From Thermoactinomyces mirandus (GTDB lineage: Bacteria; Bacillota; Bacilli; Thermoactinomycetales; Thermoactinomycetaceae), in assembly GCF_013868055.1 (NCBI RefSeq), contig NZ_JACEOL010000009.1:62001-126000 (forward strand): a DNA stretch of 64,000 bases. The letters run 5' to 3'. This document shows, piece after piece, positions 19,068 through 28,103 of the stretch (its first letter is position 1; each line of letters starts with the position of its first letter). The notes below the pieces were generated by a model. It was not told the DNA's origin and made no database searches. It saw only the letters and a program-made list of their open reading frames with translations. Both the position numbers and the translations under genes were made by a program.

Positions 19068-20627
19068 TCAAGACAATGCTTTTTTACGCTGGAATTCGAG
19101 ATCCCTCAGCTCAACACGCCGGATCTTGCCGCTGGCTGTTTTGGGAAGGTTATCGACAAATTCGATTTCACGCGGGTACTTATAAGGAGCAGTCGTCTTT
19201 TTGACATGTTCCTGCAGTTCCAGAACCAACTCATCGGAAGCCCAGGCAGGATCCCTTAGAATCACAAATGCCTTGACAATGGACCCCCTGATCTCATCCG
19301 GACTGGCCACAACCGCACACTCTTTGACAGCCGGATGTTTTACGAGCGCGTCTTCCACCTCAAAGGGACCGATCGTATATCCGGAGCTGATAATAATGTC
19401 ATCCGAACGCCCTTCAAACCAGAAATAGCCGTCCTCATCTTTTTTGGCCCGGTCCCCTGTCAGATACCAGTCCCCGTTAAAAGCCTGTTTCGTCCGCTCA
19501 GGGTCCTGGTAATACCCTTTAAACAATGCCGGTGAAGAACGGTGGACAGCAATATGGCCCACTTCTCCTTCTGGAACTTCTTTTCCGTCATCATCCACAA
19601 TGGTCACGATATTGCCAGGTGTCGGTTTTCCCATGGAGCCCGGCTTTTCTTTCATATCCTTCATCGTCGCGATCAACAGGGTATTCTCTGTTTGCCCATA
19701 ACCGTCGCGGACACAGAGATTGAAATACTTCCGGAAGACATTGATCACTTCCCGGTTTAATGGTTCTCCGGCGCTTACTGCGCTTCTCAAATGAAGTATG
19801 TATTTTGCAAGCCGATCCTGTTTGGCCATAATCCGGTATTCGGTAGGGGTACAGCAGAGAACCGTAATTTTTTCCTTTTCCAATAATTGCAAATATTTTT
19901 CTCCATCAAAGGTGCCATGATACACAAATGCAGTTGCTCCGGCACCCAGTGTGGAAATGAACGGGCTCCAGATCCATTTTGCCCAGCCCGGACTTGCCGT
20001 CGCCCACACCACATCGTCCGCCCTGATATCCAGCCAATGTTCCGTTGCCGTCTGCTGATGGGCAATCGCCCAACTGTGATGATGGATGACTCCTTTCGGA
20101 TTGCCGGTGGTCCCTGAGGTATAGGACAAAAATGCCATATCATCCTCTGTTGTTTGCGGGAGAGGTGTAGAAGCGAGTCCATTCAAATCGGAAAGCGGAA
20201 TCCAGTTGGCCCGATTTGCACCAGATATGATTTTCACCCGTAATGGGGTAACCTGTTTTTCGGCTTCTTCCACACGGTCTGCCAGATGATGATGGGCAAT
20301 GACGGCACTGGCCTGCGCATGGCCCAGGCGATAGGCAATATCCCCTGCTCTCAACATTTCCGAACCGGGCATAACCACCAGCCCCGCTTTCAGACAAGCC
20401 ATATAGGAAAAATATGCCTCAGGAAGCCGCGGCAGCAAGACCATCACCCGGTCGCCTTTTTTAAGTCCCATCTCCACCAAGGCTTTGGCCAGGCCGTCGG
20501 ATTTAACCTTTAGTTCTGAATATGTAAGGACTTTCCTTTTCCCCTCGGCACTCAGCCAACGGATCGCTTCCTTGCCTGTACCTGCATGACGATCAATATC
20601 ATGTGTCATGTTGTAAATTTTCGCCAT
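19068..20627 (-). CDS. AMP-forming acyl-CoA synthetase (acetyl/medium-chain type)
   Basis: The 519-aa adenylate-forming enzyme activates a carboxylic acid with ATP and CoA. Motifs: the P-loop SYTSGTTGNPKGVIHH, the A5 motif DGYGQTENTLLI, the A7 aspartate in YLTGDRAKKDEDGYFWF, and A10 lysine in LPKTASGKIRRVELRD. Length and motifs match the shorter AcsA/YtcI/ACSM group rather than 650-aa Acs. GGGAGGAG precedes the ATG. The acid is not deducible, though short-chain or aromatic acids are typical. Confidence 0.9.
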   Translation of the reverse strand: MAKIYNMTHDIDRHAGTGKEAIRWLSAEGKRKVLTYSELKVKSDGLAKALVEMGLKKGDRVMVLLPRLPEAYFSYMACLKAGLVVMPGSEMLRAGDIAYRLGHAQASAVIAHHHLADRVEEAEKQVTPLRVKIISGANRANWIPLSDLNGLASTPLPQTTEDDMAFLSYTSGTTGNPKGVIHHHSWAIAHQQTATEHWLDIRADDVVWATASPGWAKWIWSPFISTLGAGATAFVYHGTFDGEKYLQLLEKEKITVLCCTPTEYRIMAKQDRLAKYILHLRSAVSAGEPLNREVINVFRKYFNLCVRDGYGQTENTLLIATMKDMKEKPGSMGKPTPGNIVTIVDDDGKEVPEGEVGHIAVHRSSPALFKGYYQDPERTKQAFNGDWYLTGDRAKKDEDGYFWFEGRSDDIIISSGYTIGPFEVEDALVKHPAVKECAVVASPDEIRGSIVKAFVILRDPAWASDELVLELQEHVKKTTAPYKYPREIEFVDNLPKTASGKIRRVELRDLEFQRKKALS

Positions 20628-20810
20628 AATATCTACTCCTCCCTTGGATTGTATTATTCAAATAATTCGCTATGTTTTTAAAATATCCTTTATGATTTAT
20701 AGACATAGTTACCTAAAATCAGCTGTTTGTACTCTTGACACCATACAGGTTATCATGCCGGCAAGACCCTCTACCCGACCCAGTGATTTCCTGCCCCCTA
20801 TTATGTAAAC

Positions 20811-20828
20811 GGCGGCTGGAAAGCCGCC
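20811..20828 (-). terminator. Terminator after the alpha/beta-SASP gene
   Basis: A compact 7-bp GC-rich stem GGCGGCT/AGCCGCC with a 4-nt loop lies about 25 nt past the SASP stop. Confidence 0.65.
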
Positions 20829-20856
20829 ATTTGTATACCATCATGTTCACTTGTTA

Positions 20857-21069
20857 TTAGAAGCTTCCGCCTCCAAGTTGTTGTTGCGCCATTGAAACCA
20901 AACGTTTCGTAATTTCTCCACCAACAGAACCGTTAGCGCGGGAAGTTGTGTCAGCTCCCAATTGTACTCCAAATTCTTGCGCAATCTCAAACTTCATTTG
21001 ATCGATTGCCTGAGCTGCACCTGCAACCAGCAATTGGTTTGAACTGCGTGAACCACTTTGTTGTGCCAT
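20857..21069 (-). CDS. Alpha/beta-type small acid-soluble spore protein
   Basis: The 70-aa protein shows the two conserved SASP blocks: the GPR cleavage site within [20 protein letters not shown] and the second DNA-binding helix [18 protein letters not shown]. These proteins coat spore DNA and protect it from UV and heat. It is expressed in the forespore in known species. The ATG is preceded by a strong AAGGAGGTG site. Which paralogue (sspA-D) it is cannot be told. Confidence 0.95.
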   Translation of the reverse strand: MAQQSGSRSSNQLLVAGAAQAIDQMKFEIAQEFGVQLGADTTSRANGSVGGEITKRLVSMAQQQLGGGSF

Positions 21070-21297
21070 GCATTTTTCACCTCCTTGGCTTGGTTGTTAC
21101 TATCTTGCGTTTTTTTGAGTGATCCATGCATAGGAAAATTTGGTATATAAACCGGTTTGTTTCCACGGTCTCCATAAAAACAAATCCGCCGGTTTCCATT
21201 CTTTTTTCACAGTCTGCCGTCATATTTTACCCAGTCTTTCCCGGAGTTATTTTTCAAATCAAAATTTGCTTTTCACATTCTAAGATTTTTTTTCCAA

Positions 21298-21305
21298 CAT
21301 ATAGT
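21298..21305 (+). promoter_or_regulatory. Sigma-E-like -10 element upstream of cotJ
   Basis: CATATAGT fits the sigma-E -10 consensus (CATAcahT) about 45 nt before cotJA. No convincing -35 is seen at the right distance, so this is tentative. The cotJ operon of B. subtilis is sigma-E controlled. Confidence 0.25.
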
Positions 21306-21350
21306 TATTATGACCCAATCTTATTTTGGCGAAGGAAAGGGTGATTTTTT

Positions 21351-21605
21351 TTGGAAAGCTGCCATGACACACCCAACCCGTATCGTGATCAAGTGAGGTA
21401 TTGGTATCCGTATATCAGTCCTTTGGATCCCTGCCCACCGCAACGAGTAAAATACTATGTGGTTCCCCCAAATCTGTTTCTTGGTTTTCAACCGGCCAAT
21501 TTGCCACAATACCCGCCCCGCAAGGCATTGAAACGCGGCACCTTGTGGCCCATCCTTTACAGCCCCTATCCTCCAAAAAAAAGAAAAAGGTATAAGGAGG
21601 ACTGA
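21351..21605 (+). CDS. cotJA: Spore coat-associated protein CotJA
   Basis: The 84-aa protein is Pro- and Tyr-rich (RYWYPYISPLDPCPPQRVK), as CotJA is. TTG 21351 is placed by GGAAAGGGTG upstream. Its TGA overlaps the cotJB start (TGATG), so translation is coupled. It is the first gene of cotJABC, which contributes inner-coat proteins made in the mother cell. The operon is intact here up to the third gene, which is interrupted. Confidence 0.9.
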   Translation: MESCHDTPNPYRDQVRYWYPYISPLDPCPPQRVKYYVVPPNLFLGFQPANLPQYPPRKALKRGTLWPILYSPYPPKKRKRYKED

Positions 21606-21874
21606 TGATGGAACCGAAAATGGATCATGCCAAACGTTTCCAACTCCTGACGCAACTTCAGGAAGTCGATTTTGTCATAGTGGAGTTGCAACTTTATCTC
21701 GATACACATCCCGATGACCAGCGGGCCATAGACCAGTACAACTGGTACGCCAAGGAACGCAACAAACTGCGTCGTACATACGAATCGCAGTTTGGTCCGC
21801 TCTACAATTTCGGGCTCAGCTTCAACCAATATCCCTGCGGGTGGAATGAAGGCCCCTGGCCCTGGGAAATATAA
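21605..21874 (+). CDS. cotJB: Spore coat protein CotJB
   Basis: The 89-aa protein has the CotJB pattern (RFQLLTQLQEVDFVIVELQL, then DTHPDDQRAIDQYNWY and ending GWNEGPWPWEI). A second ATG at 21608 is possible, but the first overlaps the cotJA stop. It is needed with CotJA for CotJC assembly in the coat in B. subtilis. It is followed 15 nt later by the split cotJC. Confidence 0.93.
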   Translation: MMEPKMDHAKRFQLLTQLQEVDFVIVELQLYLDTHPDDQRAIDQYNWYAKERNKLRRTYESQFGPLYNFGLSFNQYPCGWNEGPWPWEI

Positions 21875-22115
21875 GGGGGGAAATAGTCTGTGTGGATTTA
21901 TGAAAAAAAGCTGCAATACCCGGTAAGAGTCAGCCAGTGCAATCCCAGGCTGGCAAAATTTCTCATCGAACAATACGGCGGAGCCGATGGCGAACTGGCT
22001 GCCGCCCTGCGCTACCTGAACCAGCGTTACACGCTACCCGACAAAGTAAAAGGACTGCTTACCGATATCGGAACAGAAGAACTTGCCCATCTGGAAATAA
22101 TTGCCACCATGGTGT

Positions 22116-22146
22116 ATAAATTGACATGTGCATTATGGATACCTTT
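22116..22146 (+). repeat. attL: core plus left inverted-repeat arm
   Basis: The core ATAAATTGACA falls in frame over the cotJC codons for Y-K-L-T, followed directly by the arm TGTGCATTATGGATACCTTT. The arm matches the reverse complement of 33988-34007 at 19 of 20 positions. Confidence 0.9.
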
Positions 22147-22210
22147 GCAAGGATTGTTAACAATACGTAAGAACGCGAACGGAACAGAAAATACGAAAAC
22201 CAAAAATAAT

Positions 22211-22250
22211 AAATCCCGATTTTCAACCAGGCAGTTGGTGATCGGGATTT
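22211..22250. terminator. Hairpin just inside the left end of the element
   Basis: A perfect 10-bp stem AAATCCCGAT/ATCGGGATTT has a 20-nt loop. It may stop cotJ transcription reading into the element. The rest of 22127-22475 shows no gene. Confidence 0.5.
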
Positions 22251-22475
22251 CAACTTGATAAACAAAGCCTGCAAACCTTGTGATTTGCTGCATTCTACAT
22301 TTTTTAACGTTTACCTCCAAAATTTCTGTAACTACCTAATCAACGAAATCGGCCTTGCGAGAAGAAAAAAACCGCATACTAAAAAGTATACGGATTGATG
22401 AATGAAAAACGGGCTCAAATAAAATTGCCAATAAAGTTAATGAGCTTGGATTGTCAATGAGCCAGCATATTATTA

Positions 22476-24044
22476 TTATAAATGATATTTTCTGATTAAA
22501 TAGGTTGGAGTGCAGCTCCATGCATGACAGTAGCTGTTGATCAAGTGGCTTCCATAAGGAGAGAAGTTCTTATTGCAAGGATCATACAATTCCCAGAATG
22601 TATCTGCTCCATCCTTTATCATTCCGCCCCAGTATGTTTTCATTTCCAATATTGCCCGGTCTCTTTTTCCGGCAATTATAAGTGCTTCAATGAGATGATG
22701 ATACATATAAGGTGTAGTAATCCCAACAGCAGGATTCAATTCAAAAAGGCGTTTCATAAGCTGTTGATTTTCCTTGTTGGACAAAACACCGGCAAGTACC
22801 ATCCAAATTTGGCTTGCCCAGGATACTTGGCGATGAGAACCACTGATAAAAACCTGTTGTTTTTCATCCCACAAATATGTCCTTGCAGCTTTCATAATTT
22901 CTGTTAACCTGACTTTCAATTGATCCTTTTCAGCTGTATCCAATTCTTCAGCAAGACGAACAGCCTGTTTCATGGTATAGATTAAAACTGCCTGTGATGG
23001 AGTCTGTTTGTTTAAATTCTCTTGCCAGTCAATAAATGACCACCAATCTGATGAATCCTTCACGACATCATTTTTATCCAGGCGTTCTAGTGCAAGTACA
23101 ACCTGGCGATAAGCTGTTGGCCATAATTCCTGTAAAGTTGCCAGATCTTTTGTTTCCAAATAGTAATCATGTAAAGTTGAAACAAAGAACAACGAATAAT
23201 CGAACAGATAAGTATCATCTGCCATAAGTTTTGGGGCGACAAAAACACTCGCCGGAACCATTCCCTTATCATCAGGAACTCCTGCAAATAGGTAAAGACA
23301 GCGTTTAACGAGTTTATTAGTCTTGAAAGTTTCATAATTTGCCAGTGCTTGCAATCGCAAGTCACCCAGCCAGAGTCTACGGTCCCGTTTTGGTCCGTCT
23401 TCGAACACGTCCTGCATGCAATCAGCAAGTGTTTTAATACTGATCTCATCAATTTTTTGAAGTTCCGGATCTTGATGGGAAATGGGTTGAACATCACTTA
23501 TATTCGCTGATGTAACCGCTCTACACTGGACATTTTCAAAAATAACCCGGTATTTTGGTGATGTATCAATAACTTCCAATTTCACAAATCTGAAGCTGTA
23601 TCTTCTCGGCAATTCAATCACAGCCGGCAATACATCAACAAAAATTGTTTCCTCCTGAAGCCATGAACTGCTTAGCCAGCCATCATAGCTTTCAAATGGT
23701 TCAGCGATTTCAACAGGCATTTCGCCAAATGTCAGCTTCAGTTTGAGCGGTGCATCCGGAGGACTGCCAGCTGGGCGAATTTTAATGGTAAGAAAGCCGA
23801 CTTGATGGTTGCCAAAGTCAAGAATAACTGAATCAGTCTTGCAATATTCATGGTTTGGCAAAGTTGAGGCTGGTGCAAAATATTCTTTTTTCCAGCCATA
23901 AATTGCTTTTTTATCTCTTTTCATCTCGACAATTGCAGTTGGTTTTACAACTGTTTCATAAAGTTGCGGTTTTAACTGTTCCGCTTGTTTAATAAATTGT
24001 TCATTTGGTACAACTACCTGGTTTTCCCGTTTCTGAATACACAT
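22476..24044 (-). CDS. GH78-like alpha-L-rhamnosidase family protein
   Basis: The 522-aa protein has an N-terminal beta-rich domain (DSVILDFGNHQVGFLTIKI) and a C-terminal alpha/alpha six-hairpin domain. The GH78 active-site block reads EDGPKRDRRLWLGD near residue 213, where characterised rhamnosidases have E-D-x-P-x-R-E-x-x-x-W-x-G-D. Aromatic-rich catalytic-barrel segments such as SSDWWSFIDWQ and GADTFWELYDP follow. No signal peptide, so it acts on imported glycosides. It is shorter than most GH78 enzymes (~900 aa) because it lacks extra beta-domains. It lies 29 nt after a sugar transporter gene, as cargo of the element. Confidence 0.8.
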   Translation of the reverse strand: MCIQKRENQVVVPNEQFIKQAEQLKPQLYETVVKPTAIVEMKRDKKAIYGWKKEYFAPASTLPNHEYCKTDSVILDFGNHQVGFLTIKIRPAGSPPDAPLKLKLTFGEMPVEIAEPFESYDGWLSSSWLQEETIFVDVLPAVIELPRRYSFRFVKLEVIDTSPKYRVIFENVQCRAVTSANISDVQPISHQDPELQKIDEISIKTLADCMQDVFEDGPKRDRRLWLGDLRLQALANYETFKTNKLVKRCLYLFAGVPDDKGMVPASVFVAPKLMADDTYLFDYSLFFVSTLHDYYLETKDLATLQELWPTAYRQVVLALERLDKNDVVKDSSDWWSFIDWQENLNKQTPSQAVLIYTMKQAVRLAEELDTAEKDQLKVRLTEIMKAARTYLWDEKQQVFISGSHRQVSWASQIWMVLAGVLSNKENQQLMKRLFELNPAVGITTPYMYHHLIEALIIAGKRDRAILEMKTYWGGMIKDGADTFWELYDPCNKNFSPYGSHLINSYCHAWSCTPTYLIRKYHL

Positions 24045-24073
24045 TATCCTAACCCCTATTTCTCACTTTAAAA

Positions 24074-25402
24074 TTATATGCGTCTGTCAATTTCCGCGCG
24101 GATATCCGGATAAATTTTATCTAAATTATAGAAACTCATAGTAATGATTGAAAGAACAACAAGTACTGCCGGAATGATCAGGTAACCCAACTTAATTGCA
24201 AACAAAACATTTTCAGTCTGATCCACATTTGGTATATAATGGCTCCAGTCAAGCAAAAGACCGAACAAGGCACTGGTAACAGCCATGGTTACTTTTCCAA
24301 GAAATCCGTTTATTGCAGATAATATTCCTGCAGCATTGATCCCTGTTTTCCACTCACCATAGTCAACAGGGTCTGCCTGCATTGAAAAATAAATACTTTG
24401 GCGGGTACCATAACCAATTGCTGCAATTACTGCCCCAACAATGATCCAGGATATGCTCAAGCCAGCAAACAGTATAATTAAAATGCCTGTAAGGTTAACA
24501 ACACTTGCGATCATGAATACAGTACGCTTTAACATTTTTTTCGCAATAAATGGCGTTAAAAAAGTTCCTGCCAATGGAACAAAAGAAGCAATACCAGCAA
24601 TAACGCTAACAAGATCAGGACGACCAAGATTGTATGTGAAATAATAAATAAGCGCAGCTTGTTGAATAAAATACGATCCCCACATAAATAAAATATTCAA
24701 TGCAAAAATATAATAGGGCTTGTTTCCTTTTAAAGCAGAAAAAGCTTGTCTTACAGTTACTTTTTCAACCTGTATCTTTACCTTCTCTTCAACATTTTTA
24801 AAAGTAAAAAAGAATAGCAGACAGGCAATAACACTGAAAATAACCATCGTCCAGAAAAATCCGTCTGCTTGCGAACCGCCTCCAAGCAGTCGTACCAACG
24901 GCATGGTGAAAACACCGACTACTGTTGCTCCAACAAATGAAAAAATAATACGGACCGTTGCCAGGATCGTTCGTTCTTGAGGATCCCTAGTCAAGCTTGG
25001 CAAAATCGAGGCAAGTGGAATATTAACCATTGTATAAGCCATTGAGAGACCCATATAAGTCATATATGCATATATTAACTTTGCTGCCGGACCAACATCA
25101 GGCACATAAAATGCAAGTATCCCCAAAAGTGCAAATGGGATGGCTCCCCATAAAAAATACGGACGGGATTTTCCCCATTTTGTGTTGGTTTTATCAATTA
25201 TAATCCCCATAATAATATCTGTTACGCCATCCAGAATCCTGGTCAATAAAAATAACAAACTGACTTGAACGGCTGCCAGGCCAACGACGTCCGTATAATA
25301 AAACATTAAGTAAAGCGTAATCATTTGCCAAACCAGATTACATGAAAGATCTGCAACACCGTAACCAATCCGCTGACGCCAGACATTGGCCATTGAACTC
25401 AT
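24074..25402 (-). CDS. GPH-family sugar/cation symporter
   Basis: The 442-aa membrane protein has 12 hydrophobic segments and the glycoside-pentoside-hexuronide signatures: RIGYGVADLSCNLVWQMITL at the N-terminus, DGVTDIIMGIIIDKTNTKWG (the MelB-type Asp motif), and DPVDYGEWKTGINAAGI in the second half. The family (MelB, XynP) imports glycosides with H+ or Na+. Together with the downstream rhamnosidase-like gene and upstream AraC regulator it forms a glycoside-utilisation module. A cre-like site lies 36 nt upstream. Confidence 0.88.
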   Translation of the reverse strand: MSSMANVWRQRIGYGVADLSCNLVWQMITLYLMFYYTDVVGLAAVQVSLLFLLTRILDGVTDIIMGIIIDKTNTKWGKSRPYFLWGAIPFALLGILAFYVPDVGPAAKLIYAYMTYMGLSMAYTMVNIPLASILPSLTRDPQERTILATVRIIFSFVGATVVGVFTMPLVRLLGGGSQADGFFWTMVIFSVIACLLFFFTFKNVEEKVKIQVEKVTVRQAFSALKGNKPYYIFALNILFMWGSYFIQQAALIYYFTYNLGRPDLVSVIAGIASFVPLAGTFLTPFIAKKMLKRTVFMIASVVNLTGILIILFAGLSISWIIVGAVIAAIGYGTRQSIYFSMQADPVDYGEWKTGINAAGILSAINGFLGKVTMAVTSALFGLLLDWSHYIPNVDQTENVLFAIKLGYLIIPAVLVVLSIITMSFYNLDKIYPDIRAEIDRRI

Positions 25403-25438
25403 GCTGTTTCCCCCAGTTGATGCTAGTATTTATATTTA

Positions 25439-25454
25439 TTAAAGCGCTTGCTTA
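25439..25454 (-). promoter_or_regulatory. cre-like catabolite-control site upstream of the symporter
   Basis: TTAAAGCGCTTGCTTA contains the AARCGYTT core of the Bacillus CcpA operator. It sits between the AraC gene and the symporter start, where it could repress the transporter/rhamnosidase pair when glucose is present. Confidence 0.5.
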
Positions 25455-25519
25455 GTCCTTATACAATAACCGGATTACAGTTAAAAAGTGTTCTTTTTAC
25501 AGGGGAAAGCAAATATATC

Positions 25520-26524
25520 TTATGACAATTGATACAAATCTTTTCCATTTTTACGAAATTGGTTTGGTGTACAGCCAAAATGCTGTTTAAATTTTCGATA
25601 AAAAAAACTGCTGCTTTCATACCCAATTTCATAAGCAATATCATTAATGCTTTTATTTGTATTTTTTAATAGTGCAGAAGCATGGACCATCCTTTGCATT
25701 TGCACAAGTTTCGAAAATGTTTTGCCCGTACATTCTTTTAACATATTGCCAAGATAGTTGGGGTTGAAATTGAACTCTCTGGCAAGAGCTGTAAGACTGC
25801 AATCTTTGTAATGCTGCTCAATATATTGTAGCAGCTCTATAATATTGGTCTTTTCAGACGTATGTGCAAGCTCGAAATTCTTGTCAAACTTGTAAACACG
25901 CATCAACTCTGTAAACATGACAGGCATATAAAATTGAATCATCTTTATGGAATAATCCTGTTCGTCAAAAAACTCACACATCATATTTTTGATAATGTAC
26001 TGTAAATTTTTATTGTCCTGTGAATGAAACAAAATATAATGATCATGTCTCTGATTTCGGGATATAGCATTTGCCAAAAAATTGGACACAATGCCTTCAT
26101 TGCCAAGTTGCCCTAAAAAAGCAGCAGAAAGCGTCTTTTTTTTCATGATAATATTAACCAGAATATCATTTTTGCCTAACGCCGGTATGCTGTGTGGTAC
26201 GTCTAGATCCAATATGCATACCTCCCCCTGATTCAATATAAGTTCCTTTCCATTAATAAACTGTTTGCAAGTCCCCGAGTATACATAGTTCATTTCAATA
26301 AAAGAGTGCATATGCAGGGGCATATCTGCAAACCGGTGATGCTTGTTGATAAAAATGGGCCCCTTGTCAAAAAAATAATCTTCTTGCATTCTTGGAATTT
26401 GGCTTTCGTCTTCGATGAGCAGTTCATTTCCATCAAAGTCACTAATATTCTGACCTGTTTTAATTTGGATTTTCTCGATGGGGTCAAGTTGTCTCAAGTA
26501 TTCATCAAGTTGTTGATGATTCAA
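25520..26524 (-). CDS. AraC-family transcriptional regulator
   Basis: The 334-aa protein has an N-terminal cupin-like sensor domain (ADMPLHMHSFIEMNYVYSG, NQGEVCILDLDVPHS) and two C-terminal helix-turn-helix motifs (SLTALAREFNFNPNYLG near residue 245 and SINDIAYEIGYESSSFF near 293), ending with CTPNQFRK. Such proteins activate sugar genes on binding an effector. It is upstream of and on the same strand as the GPH symporter and GH78-like gene, which it probably controls. GGAGG precedes the ATG. Confidence 0.88.
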   Translation of the reverse strand: MNHQQLDEYLRQLDPIEKIQIKTGQNISDFDGNELLIEDESQIPRMQEDYFFDKGPIFINKHHRFADMPLHMHSFIEMNYVYSGTCKQFINGKELILNQGEVCILDLDVPHSIPALGKNDILVNIIMKKKTLSAAFLGQLGNEGIVSNFLANAISRNQRHDHYILFHSQDNKNLQYIIKNMMCEFFDEQDYSIKMIQFYMPVMFTELMRVYKFDKNFELAHTSEKTNIIELLQYIEQHYKDCSLTALAREFNFNPNYLGNMLKECTGKTFSKLVQMQRMVHASALLKNTNKSINDIAYEIGYESSSFFYRKFKQHFGCTPNQFRKNGKDLYQLS

Positions 26525-26588
26525 TTTGGTACACCTCCCTGTTTATTTGGAAGACTTTATCCTTATCTTTATTTTAGGCCCTAATGTC

Positions 26589-26602
26589 TGTAAACGTTAC
26601 CG
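26589..26602 (-). promoter_or_regulatory. cre-like site upstream of the AraC gene
   Basis: TGTAAACGTTACCG matches the CcpA operator consensus TGWAANCGNTNNCA at nearly all fixed positions, 65 nt upstream of the regulator start. Confidence 0.45.
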
Positions 26603-26638
26603 GAGTAGTTTAATGAGAAAACTAAAAAAGCTTTTTCT

Positions 26639-26965
26639 TTATGGGAGGATACGGACCAGCCCGTAAAACCCTATAAAAGGTTTCTCCTGATCCCGGCTAC
26701 CGCTCTGCCTCTGGCATGGACCTTGGGTGACCTTGCAGCTTTCCCGGCGCATGGTTCCATGCAGTCCCGGCACTTCCCGCTCAATGACATCTTTTGTTGC
26801 CTCAGGGGTGATATCACATGGTGAAAATCTAATGCCGCCTGTAGTTAAATGCAGCAACACTCCATGTTGACCAACCATTTTCCGCATCGTCTGCGCCAGT
26901 ATTTCCCTGTCATCGGACAACACCCGGTAATCAGGATTGGAGCAAAAGAAGAAATTGGTGTTTGA
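26639..26965 (-). pseudogene. MogA/MoaB-type molybdopterin adenylyltransferase remnant
   Basis: The frame reads DYRVLSDDREILAQTMRK, then LLHLTTGGIRFSPCDITPEA and TKDVIEREVPGL. This matches the substrate-binding region of MogA/MoaB (normally TTGGTGFSPRDVTPEAT). The N-terminal ~60 residues are absent, and after MRRES the reading shifts into sequence unlike the family. Substitutions in the conserved GGTG (to GGIR) confirm decay. No other molybdopterin genes lie nearby. Confidence 0.75.
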
Positions 26966-27047
26966 ACCCAGGCAAGCAAAAAGGTTACAGGTAGATTATT
27001 TTTTATTTTAAAAAATGGTATTGATGAATAAAGGGGAACAAAATTAA

Positions 27048-27422
27048 ATGGAATGGTATATGAATATCAATGAAGAGGCTCGAGTAGCATATTTATTGGT
27101 TTTAACAGAAAAAATTATTGATAAAGTAACTGAAGGTTACAATGAAGCAACAAAAACGATAGACATGTGTTGGAAATGGGTTGAAGAGAAGAAATATGAT
27201 GGCGGTGATCTTTACATTGTATTTGACAATGAAGATGATGGTGGAGTATCCATGTTTTATATAGTTGATGATGAAATGATAGACGCTTTTACGCAAGAAA
27301 TGTCAAAAGTAAACGGGTATCAGCAAGAATGGGTAGAATATTTAAAACAGTATCTCCTTGAAAATTATCCAGCAGATAAAAATAAAAAGATCAAGAGAGA
27401 GGAAATCATTGATTTAATTTAA
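27048..27422 (+). CDS. Imm6-like immunity protein
   Basis: The 124-aa acidic protein has the features of the Imm6 group of polymorphic-toxin immunity proteins: YNEATKTIDMCWKWVEEKK, then GGDLYIVFDNEDDGGVSMF, and a C-terminal helical half. Imm6 proteins neutralise partner toxins of contact or secreted toxin systems. No toxin gene is present in the element, so it may be an orphan protecting against kin toxins. ATG 27048 has AAAGGGG 11 nt upstream. A terminator follows. Identification rests on pattern memory and needs a profile search. Confidence 0.55.
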   Translation: MEWYMNINEEARVAYLLVLTEKIIDKVTEGYNEATKTIDMCWKWVEEKKYDGGDLYIVFDNEDDGGVSMFYIVDDEMIDAFTQEMSKVNGYQQEWVEYLKQYLLENYPADKNKKIKREEIIDLI

Positions 27423-27430
27423 ATTAATGA

Positions 27431-27468
27431 AAAGGCCTGAGGAAAATTAAAAATTTAGGCTTTTTTTA
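27431..27468 (+). terminator. Terminator after the Imm6-like gene
   Basis: A short stem GCCTGA/TTAGGC (one G-U pair) is followed by seven Ts. Confidence 0.6.
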
Positions 27469-27735
27469 TTAATGGAGCTTTCCAGTATGACAAACGAGGA
27501 ATTGAAACACATATAATGAAGAGGCTTATTCACAACATCAAGGAATATAAGTTATTTGGAAAGACGGAAAAATCCCTCTCCCATGTAGGTTATCTTACAA
27601 ATCTTTTTCTAATTCATCCAAGTCCCCCAATAGTATTGATTGGTTAATCCTTGCTCCATCAGTTCCTATTTTTTAGGTTTTCGCCCTAACTCTTTCAGTG
27701 CTTTTCCCAATTTATACGGCATTAGTATTACTCCA

Positions 27736-28026
27736 ATGTCTGAAAGTGAAGAGTGTAATTATGATGTAAAAAGATTGCTGAGAGAAATTCAATTAGAACT
27801 CAAACTTGAACAATTGTTTGATCTTATTAATGGTAGCGGGTATATGGATAAAATGGACAAACTGGATCGTATAGTGTTTGATCTAATTATTCCCTTCTTT
27901 TCCGAGTGTTTTGATAAAGCAAGTCGTCGACCATCCCATATTCAATATTATATAAGAACTGAAGCAAATGATGTATTCAATTTGCAAAATAAAACATGGG
28001 TGAAAATTGAGGATCAGTACGAATAG
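27736..28026 (+). CDS. Hypothetical small protein in the element
   Basis: A 96-aa acidic protein (MSESEECNYDVKRLLREIQ, ending KTWVKIEDQYE). The frame stays open 96 nt further upstream to an ATG at 27640, and neither start has a good ribosome site. Its helical, acidic character and place just after an Imm6-like gene would fit another immunity protein, but I do not recognise a family. It could equally be a truncated gene. Confidence 0.4.
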   Translation: MSESEECNYDVKRLLREIQLELKLEQLFDLINGSGYMDKMDKLDRIVFDLIIPFFSECFDKASRRPSHIQYYIRTEANDVFNLQNKTWVKIEDQYE

Positions 28027-28103
28027 TCAAAGCTTTGGTTTTACGCGTGAAATCAAAATCGCTACTGAGGAAAATATGCCACAACTGGATGGTTGTTGAT
28101 AAT

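Larger units (their letters stand above)
21890..22258 (+). pseudogene. cotJC: cotJC 5' half, interrupted by a recombinase element
   Basis: GTG 21890, after AAGGGGGGAA, starts a good CotJC sequence (manganese-catalase-like coat protein) for 79 codons, to MVYKLT at 22126. It includes the first pair of metal-ligand motifs (GADGELAAALRYL, TEELAHLEI). The frame then runs into unrelated element sequence and stops after 43 foreign residues. The missing half is at 34024-34356, and joining the two across the shared core restores 189 codons without a shift. As written, the gene is not functional; after excision it would be. The break lies between the two metal-ligand helix pairs, so neither half could work alone. 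Confidence 0.95.
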
